From a candidate division TA06 bacterium (GTDB lineage: Bacteria; Hydrothermota; DG-26; E44-bin18): a DNA stretch of 64,000 nt. Made by a program: the position numbers and the translations under genes. Shown here in pieces: positions 1-8,229 of this stretch. The notes under the pieces were generated by a model. It worked only from the letters and a program-made list of their open reading frames with translations. It was not told the origin of the DNA and did not search any database. Position 1 is the stretch's first letter. Each line of letters begins with the position of its first letter. Location of the stretch: positions 21,775 through 85,774 of the forward strand of contig SOJN01000070.1 in NCBI GenBank assembly GCA_004376575.1, in the 5' to 3' direction.

Positions 1-671
1 TCATCTCGGAGAAACTAGAGGCGATGAAGAACCTCAATACAAAGGTGATTGTAAACGTTGCGGGCTCCAGCGTGGATGAGTATGTCGCAGTTGTTTCCGG
101 ACTGGATGGGAAAGAGGGGATTGACGCATTTGAGTTGAACGTCTCCTGCCCCAACGTTAAGGATGGCGTCATGTTTGGTTCCGATCCAGACTTGATACAT
201 AGACTCGTCTCAGAATCAAGGGATGAGACGGACTTGCCTCTGTTTGTGAAGTTGAATCCAAATACAGATAGGATTCTGCAAGTTGCCTCCAGTGCTGTGG
301 AAGCTGGCGCCGACGGTCTGTCCCTGATAAACACGCTCTACGGCATGGCGATAGATGTCGAGCAAAGGAAGCCACTTCTTGGCAATGTGACCGGTGGCCT
401 GTCAGGTCCTGCCATCAGGCCTGTCGCAGTTTACTATGTACATGTGGTTAGCCAAAACGTGAAGGTCCCTGTCATAGGTATGGGGGGGATAATGAACTGG
501 CGCGATGCTCTGGAGTTCATCCTGGCGGGAGCGTCCGCGGTCCAGGTGGGCACAGCGGTATTCACAAATCCCAGGGCGCCTGCAGCAATAGTCAACGGCC
601 TAAAGGTCTACTGCGAGAAGCATGGGATAGACAGAATTGCTGACCTGGTTGGCAAACTGGAGTTGGAATGA
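1..671 (+). CDS. pyrD: Dihydroorotate dehydrogenase, class 1B catalytic subunit (5' partial)
   Basis: Oxidises dihydroorotate to orotate, the fourth step of UMP synthesis, in the cytoplasm. The reading frame is open from base 3, so the gene begins upstream of the window; the ATG at 24 is internal. The NVSCPN motif (about 40 residues into the visible part) carries the Cys that acts as base in class 1 enzymes; class 2 enzymes have Ser there. TGGLSGPAI and the phosphate-binding VIGMGGI...GASAVQVGTA segments complete the FMN barrel. Class 1B enzymes pair with PyrK, which would lie upstream. pyrF and pyrE follow after one intervening gene, so this is a pyrimidine operon. Family assignment is firm; only the N-terminal part is missing. 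Confidence 0.95.
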   Translation, partial: ISEKLEAMKNLNTKVIVNVAGSSVDEYVAVVSGLDGKEGIDAFELNVSCPNVKDGVMFGSDPDLIHRLVSESRDETDLPLFVKLNPNTDRILQVASSAVEAGADGLSLINTLYGMAIDVEQRKPLLGNVTGGLSGPAIRPVAVYYVHVVSQNVKVPVIGMGGIMNWRDALEFILAGASAVQVGTAVFTNPRAPAAIVNGLKVYCEKHGIDRIADLVGKLELE

Positions 672-675
672 CTGC

Positions 676-800
676 CTCACTACAAACAAATTCCAATGAC
701 CATGCACCAAATTACAAATAATCACCAATGACCCAAATTCCAAACATAAGACGCAAATCACAAACAAACCCGAATGCTCAAGCACCAAATCGCGAACAAA
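676..800. repeat. Low-complexity CAAATTCCAA-type interspersed element
   Basis: Gene-free spacer between pyrD and the rlpA-like gene. It is built from variants of ACAAATTCCAA, CACCAAATTACAAA and CCAAATCACAAACAA, the same vocabulary as the elements at 13322-13470 and 17600-17760. No coding frame with an SD is visible. Confidence 0.6.
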
Positions 801-816
801 ATCGGAGGAGAGCGGA

Positions 817-1203
817 ATGACTATGACAAGTAGGAAGATGACAGCGGTCGTCATTTTGCTTCTTCTGTCGCTGTTTCAATGTGGGTGTTGTACCTCCAGC
901 CCGCGGCCGCACAGGGGAAGAGCTGTCACTGGAATTGCCTCCTATTATGGGAAGAAGTTTCATGGGAAGAGGACTGCGAGCGGTGAGATTTTTGACATGT
1001 ACAAACTGACTGCCGCACACAAGACGCTCCCCTTTGGAACCCGCGTACTGGTAACTAGCCTGGAGAATGACAGGTCAGTGGTGGTCAAGATAAATGATAG
1101 AGGTCCCTTTGTGAAGGGAAGGATAATAGACCTTTCATACGAAGCGGCCAGGCGCATCGGTATGACCGGCATTGCAAAGGTCAAATTGGTGATTCTCAAT
1201 TAA
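817..1203 (+). CDS. RlpA-like double-psi beta-barrel lipoprotein
   Basis: Short (128 aa) RlpA-family protein. An N-terminal hydrophobic segment ends in LFQCGC, a plausible lipobox, so it is probably an envelope-anchored lipoprotein. The rest is one double-psi beta-barrel domain: [19 protein letters not shown], then [12 protein letters not shown] and VKINDRGPF, the three signature stretches of RlpA proteins. RlpA members bind or cleave denuded peptidoglycan; there is no SPOR domain here, so septal targeting is not evident. An SD-like GGAGG lies about 9 bases before the ATG; a second ATG two codons on (823) is also possible. It is inserted between pyrD and pyrF in the same orientation, with no obvious pathway link. 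Confidence 0.85.
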   Translation: MTMTSRKMTAVVILLLLSLFQCGCCTSSPRPHRGRAVTGIASYYGKKFHGKRTASGEIFDMYKLTAAHKTLPFGTRVLVTSLENDRSVVVKINDRGPFVKGRIIDLSYEAARRIGMTGIAKVKLVILN

Positions 1204-1220
1204 CTGTATTGGGAGGAAGC

Positions 1221-1946
1221 ATGCGAGTGGATGTGACTGAAAAATTGATAGTAGCTCTCGATTTCGGCACGCTGGATGAGGCCAGGAAGCTGATTGACAG
1301 GCTGGAAGGAAGCGCAAAGACCTTCAAAGTGGGCTCCAGGCTCTTCACCAGCGCGGGTCCAGATGCCGTGAAGCTGGTCAAGGACAAAGGGGCCAAGGTG
1401 TTTCTGGATTTGAAGTTTCATGATATCCCTAAGACTGTTGCGGAGGCATGTGAGGCTGCCGCCGAGATAGGCGTAGAAATGCTCACTCTTCACACGTTCG
1501 GCGGCTTTGACATGATGGAGTCGGCAGTGAAACTCATGTGGAGTAGAGAAGAGGCTATTAGGCCCCTCCTGCTAGGCGTAACAGTGCTCACCAGTCTGAA
1601 TGAGGCAGCACTGCAAGATATTATTGGAGCGTCCGAAAGAACGATTCAAGAAGAGGTTCTGCTTCTTGCCAGACTTGCGCAATCGGCAGGGCTTGAAGGA
1701 GTTGTGGCCTCTCCACATGAGATTGAGGCTGTGAAGGAACAGTGCGGCGCGGAGTTCGTAGTAGTGACTCCGGGAGTGAGGCCAAAGGGAGAAGACAGGG
1801 GCGATCAAGCCAGGGTGAGAACTCCTGGAGAAGCAGTGGCTGCCGGTGCTGACTATATAGTCGTGGGACGCCCGATAATACGGGCTAAAGATCCTAGGGT
1901 CGCAGCGCTGGCCATATTGAAAGAAATGGAGGAGGCCCTGAGGTGA
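1221..1946 (+). CDS. pyrF: Orotidine 5'-phosphate decarboxylase
   Basis: Converts OMP to UMP, the last step of de novo pyrimidine synthesis. The Asp-Lys catalytic array is visible as VALDFGT near the N terminus and FLDLKFHDIP in the middle (Lys with flanking Asps), and the phosphate site as TPGVRPKGEDRGDQ and DYIVVGRPI near the C terminus. Length (241 aa) is typical for the bacterial type. The ATG at 1221 is chosen over the in-frame TTG at 1209 because GGAGG lies 5 bases before it. It ends in a GTGA overlap with pyrE, so translation is coupled. Confidence 0.96.
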   Translation: MRVDVTEKLIVALDFGTLDEARKLIDRLEGSAKTFKVGSRLFTSAGPDAVKLVKDKGAKVFLDLKFHDIPKTVAEACEAAAEIGVEMLTLHTFGGFDMMESAVKLMWSREEAIRPLLLGVTVLTSLNEAALQDIIGASERTIQEEVLLLARLAQSAGLEGVVASPHEIEAVKEQCGAEFVVVTPGVRPKGEDRGDQARVRTPGEAVAAGADYIVVGRPIIRAKDPRVAALAILKEMEEALR

Positions 1947-2524
1947 AAAAAGAAGAGCTGGAAAAAACGTTTGAAGAAGCTGGAGTGATAAGAGGAGGCC
2001 ACTTTCTTCTCAGTTCCGGACTCCACAGTGGAATATACTTTGAGAAGTTCAGGTTGCTTGAGAATCCTAATCTTACCATTCAGATTTGCCAGGAAATCGC
2101 AAAGGAGTTTTCCAGGTCGAACATAAGTAAAATTGCCGGGCCCACATTGGGAGGTGTGGTGGTGGCGTACGAGGTGGCAAGGCAGCTTGGGAAGAAGTGG
2201 CTCGTTGCAGAACGAGTAGAAGAGGGCAGAGATTTCAGGCGCGGTTTCGATGTTGAAGAAGGGGAGAACATCCTGGTTGTCGACGACATTCTGACTACTG
2301 GGACCTCTGCTCTGGATACGACCGCTGCAGTGGAACGGAGAAAGGGGAAGGTGGTGGGTGTGGCGGTCCTCGTGGACCGGAGGGAAGAAGATACAGAATT
2401 CCCCTTCAAGTTGTACAGTGTGTACAGGAGCCGCGCGAAAAATTTCTCTCCCCATGAGTGTCCCCTGTGCAAGGAAGGGGTGAAGCTCGAAAAGCCCGGG
2501 AGCGCACAAAGACAATTGAGATGA
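1943..2524 (+). CDS. pyrE: Orotate phosphoribosyltransferase
   Basis: Transfers ribose 5-phosphate from PRPP to orotate, giving OMP. The PRPP-binding loop is ILVVDDILTTGTS (around residue 110), and the N-terminal GHFLLSSGLHSGIYFEK and GPTLGGVV stretches match the family. The C terminus, CPLCKEGVKLEKPGS, is a short tail seen in the thermophile/archaeal-like branch of OPRT. The GTG start at 1943 overlaps the pyrF stop, and its own stop overlaps the recJ start in an ATGA. The product would hand OMP to the PyrF encoded immediately upstream. Confidence 0.95.
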   Translation: MKKEELEKTFEEAGVIRGGHFLLSSGLHSGIYFEKFRLLENPNLTIQICQEIAKEFSRSNISKIAGPTLGGVVVAYEVARQLGKKWLVAERVEEGRDFRRGFDVEEGENILVVDDILTTGTSALDTTAAVERRKGKVVGVAVLVDRREEDTEFPFKLYSVYRSRAKNFSPHECPLCKEGVKLEKPGSAQRQLR

Positions 2525-4224
2525 AAGCCGAGAGAATCTGGAAGATTAGAGATCTCGATCCGGAGAAAGTCGAGAAGTCAAAAGAACAACTCTCAATTTC
2601 GCATCTTCTCGCTTCGCTTCTGGTAGCGCGAGGAATAGAGACGGCAGAAGAGGCGACTGCATTCCTCAACCCTTCGCTGGCAGGGATACACGATCCAAAT
2701 ACGATGGAGGGGATGAGGCAGGCTGTCGCCTTAATTGATGATGTCGTAGCCAGAGGGAAGAAGATACTCATTTGGGGTCACGAGGATGCAGATGGAATTG
2801 CGAGCATAATTATTCTTCACGAGACGATACGGGACCTTCGCGGCAGTGTCTCCTATTATGTTCCTAACCGACTGAGAGAGGGGCATGGTCTGAGCGAGGG
2901 TGGGATCCGTGAAGCCAAGCGGAGAGGCATTGACTTGATCATAACTGTTGACTGCGGAATCTCGAATGTTGATCCGGCCGCTGTAGCTCGGGAAATGGGA
3001 GTGGGACTGGTTATCACTGATCATCATGAGATTCTGGGTTCGCTTCCTGGAGCTCTTGCTGTTGTGGATCCGAAAAGGCCCGACTGCAAGTATCCCTTTA
3101 AGGAACTTTCTGGTTGCGGAGTCGCCTTCAAGCTGGCACAGGCTCTGGTAGAAAAGAGACTGGGGCTTGATGTGAAGCAGTGGATTGATGTAAAAGAGGA
3201 TATCCTTGGTCTTTCTGTTCTCGGGACCATTTCGGACAAAGTTCCTCTGATAGACGAGAACAGAATTCTGGTGAAATTCGGCCTTGGAGGTCTGATTGGC
3301 TCAAGAAGACTCGGCATCAACGCGATAATAAACAATGCTCCCAAGTATCAGGATAAGGTTCCTACCTCCATGGAGATAGTCAGGCTCATCATTCAGATAC
3401 TCTCTTCTGGCAGATCTGAGAAAGGCACGAATCAAAGTTGTGAACTACTTCTAACAAAGGACACGGAGAAAGCAGAGCGCCTGGTTCTTGGGCTTTTGAG
3501 TAGCAGCCGGAAGTGGCAGGATGAAGCCAAGAAAACGTATATGAAGGCCTCAAGAAGTGTAAACATATCCCCATCAATGAAGATGCTGGTGGTCGTTGAC
3601 AAGGAGGCTCCATGCAACCTTCTGGGGTACTGCGCATCGAGGCTGAAGGAGGATTACACTAGACCCGTGGTAGCAATAGGCCATAGGGGTGATATAGCCA
3701 TAGGAGAATGCAGGGGTCCGAAGGGGTTTGATTTCGTAGACTGCTTGAAGAGCTGCGGCGATCTCTTCATCGATTATGGTGGGCACAAACAGGCAGCTGG
3801 GTTCTCTGTCTTGCCCGAGAGAATAGGTCAGCTTCAGAGGGCTCTTGAGGCATACGCTGCATCCAATTTTATGGATGATGCGATGCAGCCGGTACTATGG
3901 ATAGATTGTAGCTTTCCGCTTTCCGAAATGAGCACGGAGCTGGCCAATGAAATCTCCGCGCTTGCTCCTTTTGGGGAAGGAAATCCCCAGCCCTTAATCA
4001 TCTCGAGGAAGGTGATGCTTGAAAAGACCGATGGTGGCTACGTTTTCAAATCTGACAACGGCAAACTGTTCATAAAGAAAGGGAGCCCTGTTGGTGACTG
4101 GGTTAACCTATCCGGAGATTTGGTTGAACTGGACGTTATTTACTCCATAGATGAGACCGGTGGGCTGGTTCTCAGGGACTGCAGGCCGAGCGTCTTTGGG
4201 GACTGGCCAGAAGAGAATCCATGA
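2521..4224 (+). CDS. recJ: Single-stranded-DNA-specific exonuclease RecJ
   Basis: 5'-3' ssDNA exonuclease of recombination and mismatch repair; 567 aa, the usual RecJ core length. Metal-binding motifs of the DHH domain are all present: GHEDADGIAS (motif I, normally DxDxDG), ITVDCGISN (II), VITDHHE (III, the DHH motif) and VVDPKRPDC (IV). The DHHA1 signature GGHKQAAGFS lies at about residue 420, followed by the C-terminal OB-like region. The frame is open upstream to 2458, but the ATG at 2521 gives the common ATGA overlap with pyrE and removes a 21-codon extension unlike RecJ. The next gene overlaps its stop the same way. Confidence 0.95.
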   Translation: MKAERIWKIRDLDPEKVEKSKEQLSISHLLASLLVARGIETAEEATAFLNPSLAGIHDPNTMEGMRQAVALIDDVVARGKKILIWGHEDADGIASIIILHETIRDLRGSVSYYVPNRLREGHGLSEGGIREAKRRGIDLIITVDCGISNVDPAAVAREMGVGLVITDHHEILGSLPGALAVVDPKRPDCKYPFKELSGCGVAFKLAQALVEKRLGLDVKQWIDVKEDILGLSVLGTISDKVPLIDENRILVKFGLGGLIGSRRLGINAIINNAPKYQDKVPTSMEIVRLIIQILSSGRSEKGTNQSCELLLTKDTEKAERLVLGLLSSSRKWQDEAKKTYMKASRSVNISPSMKMLVVVDKEAPCNLLGYCASRLKEDYTRPVVAIGHRGDIAIGECRGPKGFDFVDCLKSCGDLFIDYGGHKQAAGFSVLPERIGQLQRALEAYAASNFMDDAMQPVLWIDCSFPLSEMSTELANEISALAPFGEGNPQPLIISRKVMLEKTDGGYVFKSDNGKLFIKKGSPVGDWVNLSGDLVELDVIYSIDETGGLVLRDCRPSVFGDWPEENP

Positions 4225-4664
4225 AAGTCGTAATCGTTTTTCTCTTAGTTATATCTGCATCTGGATGGCCTGTAAGCAACGCTAGTGAGGAACCATGGGA
4301 GCCCCCGCCCGTTGATAGATCGATTGAGCCCGAGAAGAGTGAAGTTCCAAAAGAGACGACGGTGCTTGGTTTTGTCATTGACACCGCAATCAGTGCGTAC
4401 CAGTTTTTTCTCTCAGATCAGCAGGGCGATGTGTGTGCTTTTGCGCCTTCCTGTTCTCAATATGCCCAACAGGCTATTGATTCCTGCGGTCTGATATTGG
4501 GAGCCATCATGACTGCCGACAGGCTACAGAGGTGCAACTGGTTTACATGGAGCTATGCTCCGCGTTACTACAGGCCAGTACTCGAAAATGAAAAGCTGCG
4601 GCTGTCAGACCCTGTGAGCAACAACTCCCCACGTGGAAGCGAACAAAGATGCGGCCTGCCCTGA
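4221..4664 (+). CDS. yidD: YidD-family membrane protein insertion efficiency factor
   Basis: YidD (DUF37) proteins help YidC/Sec insert inner-membrane proteins. The hallmark is present: YQFFLSDQQGDVCAFAPSCSQYA...AIDSCGLILGAIMTADRLQRC, with the paired cysteines of the PSCS motif. At 147 aa it is longer than the usual 70-100 aa because it carries an N-terminal signal-like hydrophobic stretch and a Pro/Glu-rich linker before the domain, so it may be exported or membrane anchored. ATGA overlap with recJ. The following TPR gene starts 16 bases before its stop. YidD normally sits beside rnpA/yidC; here it lies in a different neighbourhood. Confidence 0.85.
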   Translation: MKVVIVFLLVISASGWPVSNASEEPWEPPPVDRSIEPEKSEVPKETTVLGFVIDTAISAYQFFLSDQQGDVCAFAPSCSQYAQQAIDSCGLILGAIMTADRLQRCNWFTWSYAPRYYRPVLENEKLRLSDPVSNNSPRGSEQRCGLP

Positions 4665-5536
4665 AGTCATGCTTGATTGTGCTTCTTGTAGCTCTCACTC
4701 TCCTGGCAGAGACGTGCGCTTCTCAGGCAGATGACATGAAGTGGGTCTCTGGGCCTTCCAACATCCTCACCTTTGCGGATCATCTTTACGAGACCCGCGA
4801 TTATTTCCGGGGCATTAGTGAATACAAAAGGTTCATCTATCTCTTTCCGAATGAGCCGCGGGTAGGGCGGGCAAATTTCAGGATTGGCCTTTGCTACCAG
4901 AAGTCGGGGAATCTGGAGAATGCCATCCACACTTTCAGGGAGATTTTGAGAAGAGACTCTTCTCCTGAAGCTGCCCGCAGTGTCAAGTATGAGATTGGCA
5001 AGTGCTACTTTCTGGGCAGAGATTACCAGAAGGCCGGTCAGGTTCTGGGGGAGCTCAACACTGACAGGTCCCTGGTGATGGCGGGCTGGTCGATGCTGAG
5101 AGGAGGAAGATACGCTGAAGCCTCCGGCTACTTTGAGAGGGCTCAGAATGTAAGGCCAGGTGGTTACCTTTCAGAGCTCTCCAGCAAACTGTCCAGAGAA
5201 TCACTGGAAGGGGAAGGGATACTAAAGAATAGCCCTGTGCTGGCAGCTTTTCTCTCTGTACCACTCCCAGGCGCTGGAAGGACCTACTGCGGAAGGCTTG
5301 GTGATGGTATTTTCTCTTTCCTGCTCGTTTCTGCTTCGTATGTAGCCGCATACCATTACTATGACGACGATCAGGATGTTGCGGCGCTCGGTTTCTTGGC
5401 TGCGGGCCTCTTTCTGCATACTGGTGATATCTACGGAGCCGCCATTTCAGCTAGGAGATTCAATGCAGTTTCTGAAGAAGATTTCCTCAAGAAGATTGAG
5501 AATAAGCATAATCTTGGCAGCATTCTCCTTGATTGA
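4649..5536 (+). CDS. Exported TPR protein with C-terminal membrane region (paralog 1)
   Basis: No characterised name. An N-terminal signal peptide (about residues 1-28) is followed by TPR-like helices (FADHLYETRDYFRGISEYKRF, NFRIGLCYQKSGNLENAIHTF, KYEIGKCYFLGRDYQKA) to about residue 165, then SPVLAAFLSVPLPGAGRTYCG and hydrophobic segments to the C terminus. The P-G-A/T-G-x-x-Y-x-G motif before membrane helices resembles TM2/DUF5683-type membrane hairpins (inference). The next gene is a paralog with the same order of parts and overlaps this one by 74 bases. Co-transcription with yidD suggests an envelope role. Confidence 0.7.
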   Translation: MRPALKSCLIVLLVALTLLAETCASQADDMKWVSGPSNILTFADHLYETRDYFRGISEYKRFIYLFPNEPRVGRANFRIGLCYQKSGNLENAIHTFREILRRDSSPEAARSVKYEIGKCYFLGRDYQKAGQVLGELNTDRSLVMAGWSMLRGGRYAEASGYFERAQNVRPGGYLSELSSKLSRESLEGEGILKNSPVLAAFLSVPLPGAGRTYCGRLGDGIFSFLLVSASYVAAYHYYDDDQDVAALGFLAAGLFLHTGDIYGAAISARRFNAVSEEDFLKKIENKHNLGSILLD

Positions 5537-6311
5537 GACCTTCCCCCTTTGCGCCTTCGGGGAGAAGTCCTCTACTTTTGCCGACAGACTGTTCAAAAAT
5601 AGGGATTACTACAGAGCAATAACTGAATACAAGAGGTTCTCTTACTTCTCCAACGAAAGCGGGCAAAAGAGACGGGCCAGTTTCAGGATTGGTGAATCCT
5701 ACAGAAAGAGTGGCAGACCTGAAAAGGGGATCCCGTATCTTCTGGGTGCAGCGCGCTTCAATCCGCCAGATGCCCTGACAGATTCATGCTCATTCTCTCT
5801 GGCTAAATCATGGATGGAGCTGGGCCAATACGAGATGGCCAGGCATATACTCGATTCACTCCAATCTGAAGAAGATTCGACAATAATGGTGCTGGAGGCC
5901 TGGTCATACTTTCTGGAGGGTGACTTTCAGAATGCGCGGAGCAGCTTCCTGTCAGCTCATGCTTCTCCGCTTGCGGAGTTAGCTGTGAAGGGAGAGGAGC
6001 TGAGAACGAAGTCTCCCAGGGCTGCGAGCGTGATGTCGGCAGTACTTCCGGGCACAGGACAGATTTATGCAGGAGCGTACAGGCAGGGTTTCATATCTAT
6101 GGCCCTGCACGGATTGATGGGATATTTGCTTTATCGATCGATAGTGGATCAGAGATATTTTGAGGCCGCGGCAGCTTTCTATACAGGATTTTCAAGATTC
6201 TACGTGAGTAACATAGCATCCGCTTCCAGGCTCGCGGGGGAACACAACGAGGCGCAGAGATCTAGGCTGGTCGAGGAAGCGAGGAGTATGTACGGGGACG
6301 ACCTGGAGTAG
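5463..6311 (+). CDS. Exported TPR protein with C-terminal membrane region (paralog 2)
   Basis: Tandem paralog of the preceding gene. Shared blocks are FADRLFKNRDYYRAITEYKRF, RASFRIGESYRKSGR and MSAVLPGTGQIYAGAYRQGF, the last introducing C-terminal hydrophobic helices. The frame is open back to 5361, but the ATG at 5463 starts a conventional signal peptide (basic MQFLKKISSRRLR, then a hydrophobic core), so that start is preferred; it lies inside the 3' end of paralog 1. A terminator-like hairpin follows at 6337. Function unknown; duplication implies a two-component envelope or secretion assembly (inference). Confidence 0.7.
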   Translation: MQFLKKISSRRLRISIILAAFSLIETFPLCAFGEKSSTFADRLFKNRDYYRAITEYKRFSYFSNESGQKRRASFRIGESYRKSGRPEKGIPYLLGAARFNPPDALTDSCSFSLAKSWMELGQYEMARHILDSLQSEEDSTIMVLEAWSYFLEGDFQNARSSFLSAHASPLAELAVKGEELRTKSPRAASVMSAVLPGTGQIYAGAYRQGFISMALHGLMGYLLYRSIVDQRYFEAAAAFYTGFSRFYVSNIASASRLAGEHNEAQRSRLVEEARSMYGDDLE

Positions 6312-6336
6312 TGAAAAAGGCCCAGCTGAAAAAGAC

Positions 6337-6369
6337 CCAGCCTGTCGATAGACAGGGTAGGGTATTTTT
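6337..6369 (+). terminator. Rho-independent terminator after the recJ-yidD-TPR operon
   Basis: Inner perfect stem CCTGTC/GACAGG with a GATA tetraloop (6341-6356), an outer imperfect ACCC/GGGT stem, then ATTTTT. The same sequence family recurs as the terminator at 61904. Confidence 0.7.
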
Positions 6370-6700
6370 CATCGTGTTTGGTCTTTGTTAGAAGTCGCAA
6401 GCGAAGCGCAGTGAACTCGTTACAAAGAGCTAATCCTGGCTGCCCTGAGCGATAGTCGAAGGGAGGGTACCCGAAGGGAGGCCGGTAGGCCGAAGGACCT
6501 GCTTGACGGCTGATGCGGGACTTGATGAGGCATTTTTCATCCTTCATCGGCGTGAGCCGATGGAGGGGAAGCCAGCGCGGCGAAGGAATCTCCGGAGAGG
6601 TCTTCAATTTCGTAATTTCGTGTTCTGTGGTTTGGCGGGCGCTGCCAGTGGCGGAAAATGTAGGATCCGACCCCATACTTCACTAGAGCATGGGAACAGG
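6370..6700. other. Gene-free spacer with short inverted repeats
   Basis: No supported gene. It holds GC-rich repeat debris (for example CGAAGGGAGG repeated around 6461-6483 and GGCCGGTAGGCC at 6480-6491) and a TTCAATTTCGTAATTTCG tract near 6603 that recurs in several spacers of this window. Confidence 0.5.
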
Positions 6701-6708
6701 GATCGCTA

Positions 6709-6737
6709 TTGACATTGTAGTCAGCATAGACTACAAT
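6709..6737 (+). promoter_or_regulatory. Promoter of the MNT/HEPN toxin-antitoxin pair
   Basis: TTGACA at 6709-6714, 17-base spacer, TACAAT at 6732-6737. The predicted start of transcription (about 6744) lies inside the second operator. Confidence 0.8.
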
Positions 6738-6757
6738 TGTAGTCAGGGAAGACTACA
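6716..6757. promoter_or_regulatory. Twin palindromic operators, TGTAGTC-N6-GACTACA twice
   Basis: Two perfect 7-6-7 inverted repeats, TGTAGTC(N6)GACTACA, at 6716-6735 and 6738-6757; centres are 22 bases apart, about two helical turns. The first covers the spacer and -10 box, the second the transcript start and SD (AGGGAA). Arms and spacing fit a dimeric winged-helix repressor, presumably the winged-helix antitoxin encoded 3 bases downstream (autoregulation is inferred). Confidence 0.75.
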
Positions 6758-6759
6758 GT

Positions 6760-7332
6760 ATGGACATCACCAAGATAGTCGAATCAAGACTGAGGAAAGA
6801 GCTTCTTGCCCTCTACTTCACCAATCCCGAGAAAGGATACTACCTCAGGGAATTAGAACGCATTCTGGGTTTTTCGGTGGGCAATATTCGGCGGGAGCTC
6901 TTGAGATTGGAGAGAGCTGGCCTGTTTGAAAGAAGGGCTGTCGGAAATTTGGTCTACTATCACCTAAACAAAAGCTATCCTCTCTTCGAGGAAATGAAGA
7001 GCATCGTTTTCAAAACGGTGGGCATCGTGGGAAGTCTGAGGGAAGCTTTTGGGAGAATCAGAGGCATACAATTTGCGATAATCTATGGTTCCTATGCAAC
7101 AGGTACAGAAGGGGTGGCAAGCGACATAGATGTATTGATCGTTGGCGAGCCCGACACAGATGAGCTCATTGAGATAGTCGACAAAGCTGAGAAAAGACTG
7201 CAGAGGGAGATCAACTATACAGTGTACGATAGGCAGGACTTCGAGAAGAAGAAGAAAGCAAAAGAGTCATTCATTTTGGATGTAATTAAGAAGCCAAAGA
7301 TATTCTTGGTCGGCGATGAAGAACGATTATAG
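6760..7332 (+). CDS. Winged-helix + MNT nucleotidyltransferase (MntA-like antitoxin)
   Basis: 190 aa. Residues about 1-75 form a winged helix (YYLRELERILGFSVGNIRRE as recognition helices, then a VVYYHLN wing); residues about 100-165 are a minimal nucleotidyltransferase with an exact GSx10DxD motif: Gly110-Ser111 and Asp122/Asp124 in SDIDVLIVG. Stand-alone MNT proteins next to HEPN genes are antitoxins that neutralise the HEPN RNase, in studied cases by AMPylating it (type VII). Fusion to a DNA-binding domain would make this protein antitoxin and repressor in one. It overlaps the HEPN gene by 17 bases and is preceded by two perfect palindromes. Role as antitoxin is inferred from domains and pairing. 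Confidence 0.85.
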   Translation: MDITKIVESRLRKELLALYFTNPEKGYYLRELERILGFSVGNIRRELLRLERAGLFERRAVGNLVYYHLNKSYPLFEEMKSIVFKTVGIVGSLREAFGRIRGIQFAIIYGSYATGTEGVASDIDVLIVGEPDTDELIEIVDKAEKRLQREINYTVYDRQDFEKKKKAKESFILDVIKKPKIFLVGDEERL

Positions 7333-7783
7333 GGCCTATGTTCAAAGGATGTTGAGGGAGGGGCTCCTCAAGAGCCAGAAGGTTGAGTTCGACAGAATAT
7401 CAAGGTTCTTGGTTCGTGCTGTGAAAGACCTGGAGACAGCGCAGGCAAATCTCACCATTGATGAAGAGGCGGCATACACCTTTGCGTATCTCGGAATGCT
7501 GCGTGCAGGTAGAGCCATTGTGTTTCTTCAGGGGTTTCGGCCTGCAGGCACGCAGCAGCACAAAACAGTGGTTGAGTTCTCTGGGTTTGTACTCGGGGAA
7601 GAATTCAGGAGACTGATAAAGAGGTTTGATGCAATGCGGAGAAAAAGGCACGAGTTCACGTATGAGCCGGTGTTCCCCGTGACAATGAAAGAGGCAAAGG
7701 ACGCCCTGCATACAGCACGTGAGTTTGTGGAGAAGCTCATTGGGTTCGTGAAAGAGAAGAATCCGCAGATGGATCTGCTGTGA
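7316..7783 (+). CDS. HEPN-domain protein (HepT-like toxin)
   Basis: 155 aa, all-helical HEPN family. The basic helix MRRKRHEFTYEP near residue 105-115 sits where HEPN RNases carry their R-x4-6-H motif, but here the nearest Arg-His spacings are 3 and 8, so the motif is non-canonical. An N-terminal helix (RISRFLVRAVKDLETAQ) and HKTVVEFSGFVLGEEF match the family layout. It overlaps the MNT antitoxin gene and would be made with it. Expected to be a ribonuclease toxin held inactive by its partner; the odd motif leaves open a nucleotide-binding, non-nuclease role. Confidence 0.75.
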   Translation: MKNDYRAYVQRMLREGLLKSQKVEFDRISRFLVRAVKDLETAQANLTIDEEAAYTFAYLGMLRAGRAIVFLQGFRPAGTQQHKTVVEFSGFVLGEEFRRLIKRFDAMRRKRHEFTYEPVFPVTMKEAKDALHTAREFVEKLIGFVKEKNPQMDLL

Positions 7784-7789
7784 ATCGGA

Positions 7790-8165
7790 CCTTCAAGATG
7801 TGGTTGCACCTCGATACTCCCTTCGGCCACCTCAGCTCGATTGCTCTCAGGACAAGCGGGCAGGCCTCGTGTATCTCGCTTCGCGAGAAACGGGGCAGGC
7901 AGGATAAACTCCGTCGAAGGGCAAAACACAAAGTATCAGAGATCCCGAGCGAAGCCGAGGGGCAAAAGTCAAATTACTTCCTTCCCCTACATGAGAAAAC
8001 ATGTCATTGCGAGACTCGCGGAGCGAGTCGAAGCAATCTCGGTCAAAAGCAGATTCTTCGGCCCGTTGGGCCTCAGAATGACATTTCGTTTCTTGTCACT
8101 ACTTGTTGTAGGGGCGCGGCCTGTCCTACGAAGCCACGAAGGGCGAAGGAGGGTCTCCGCGCCCA
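7790..8165. repeat. Cluster of three interspersed palindromic elements
   Basis: Gene-free. Contains a 31-base CCTCGTGTATC...ACGGGG hairpin (7865-7895), a CATTGCGAG element with perfect GACTCGC/GCGAGTC arms (about 8003-8041), and a TGTAGGGGCGCGG...CCGCGCCC element (8107-8165). Each has further copies in this window. Open frames through here are repeat-derived and lack an SD. Confidence 0.7.
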
Positions 8166-8173
8166 CTTTTCTC

Positions 8174-8202
8174 TTGACAAAACCCACCCCGTGGTTTATA
8201 TT
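8174..8202 (+). promoter_or_regulatory. Promoter of arsR-type operon
   Basis: TTGACA at 8174-8179, 17-base spacer, TATATT at 8197-8202, 28 bases before the ATG of the regulator. Confidence 0.85.
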
Positions 8203-8217
8203 AGTAAATGCTAATAT
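8198..8217. promoter_or_regulatory. ArsR-type operator ATATTAG-N6-CTAATAT
   Basis: Perfect 7-base inverted repeat with a 6-base spacer overlapping the -10 box. AT-rich ATA...TAT dyads with about this spacing are typical ArsR/SmtB sites, so autorepression by the adjacent regulator is likely. A related dyad (ATATCCG-N6-CGAATAT) precedes another arsR at 21638. Confidence 0.8.
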
Positions 8218-8229
8218 GCTTATAGGACG

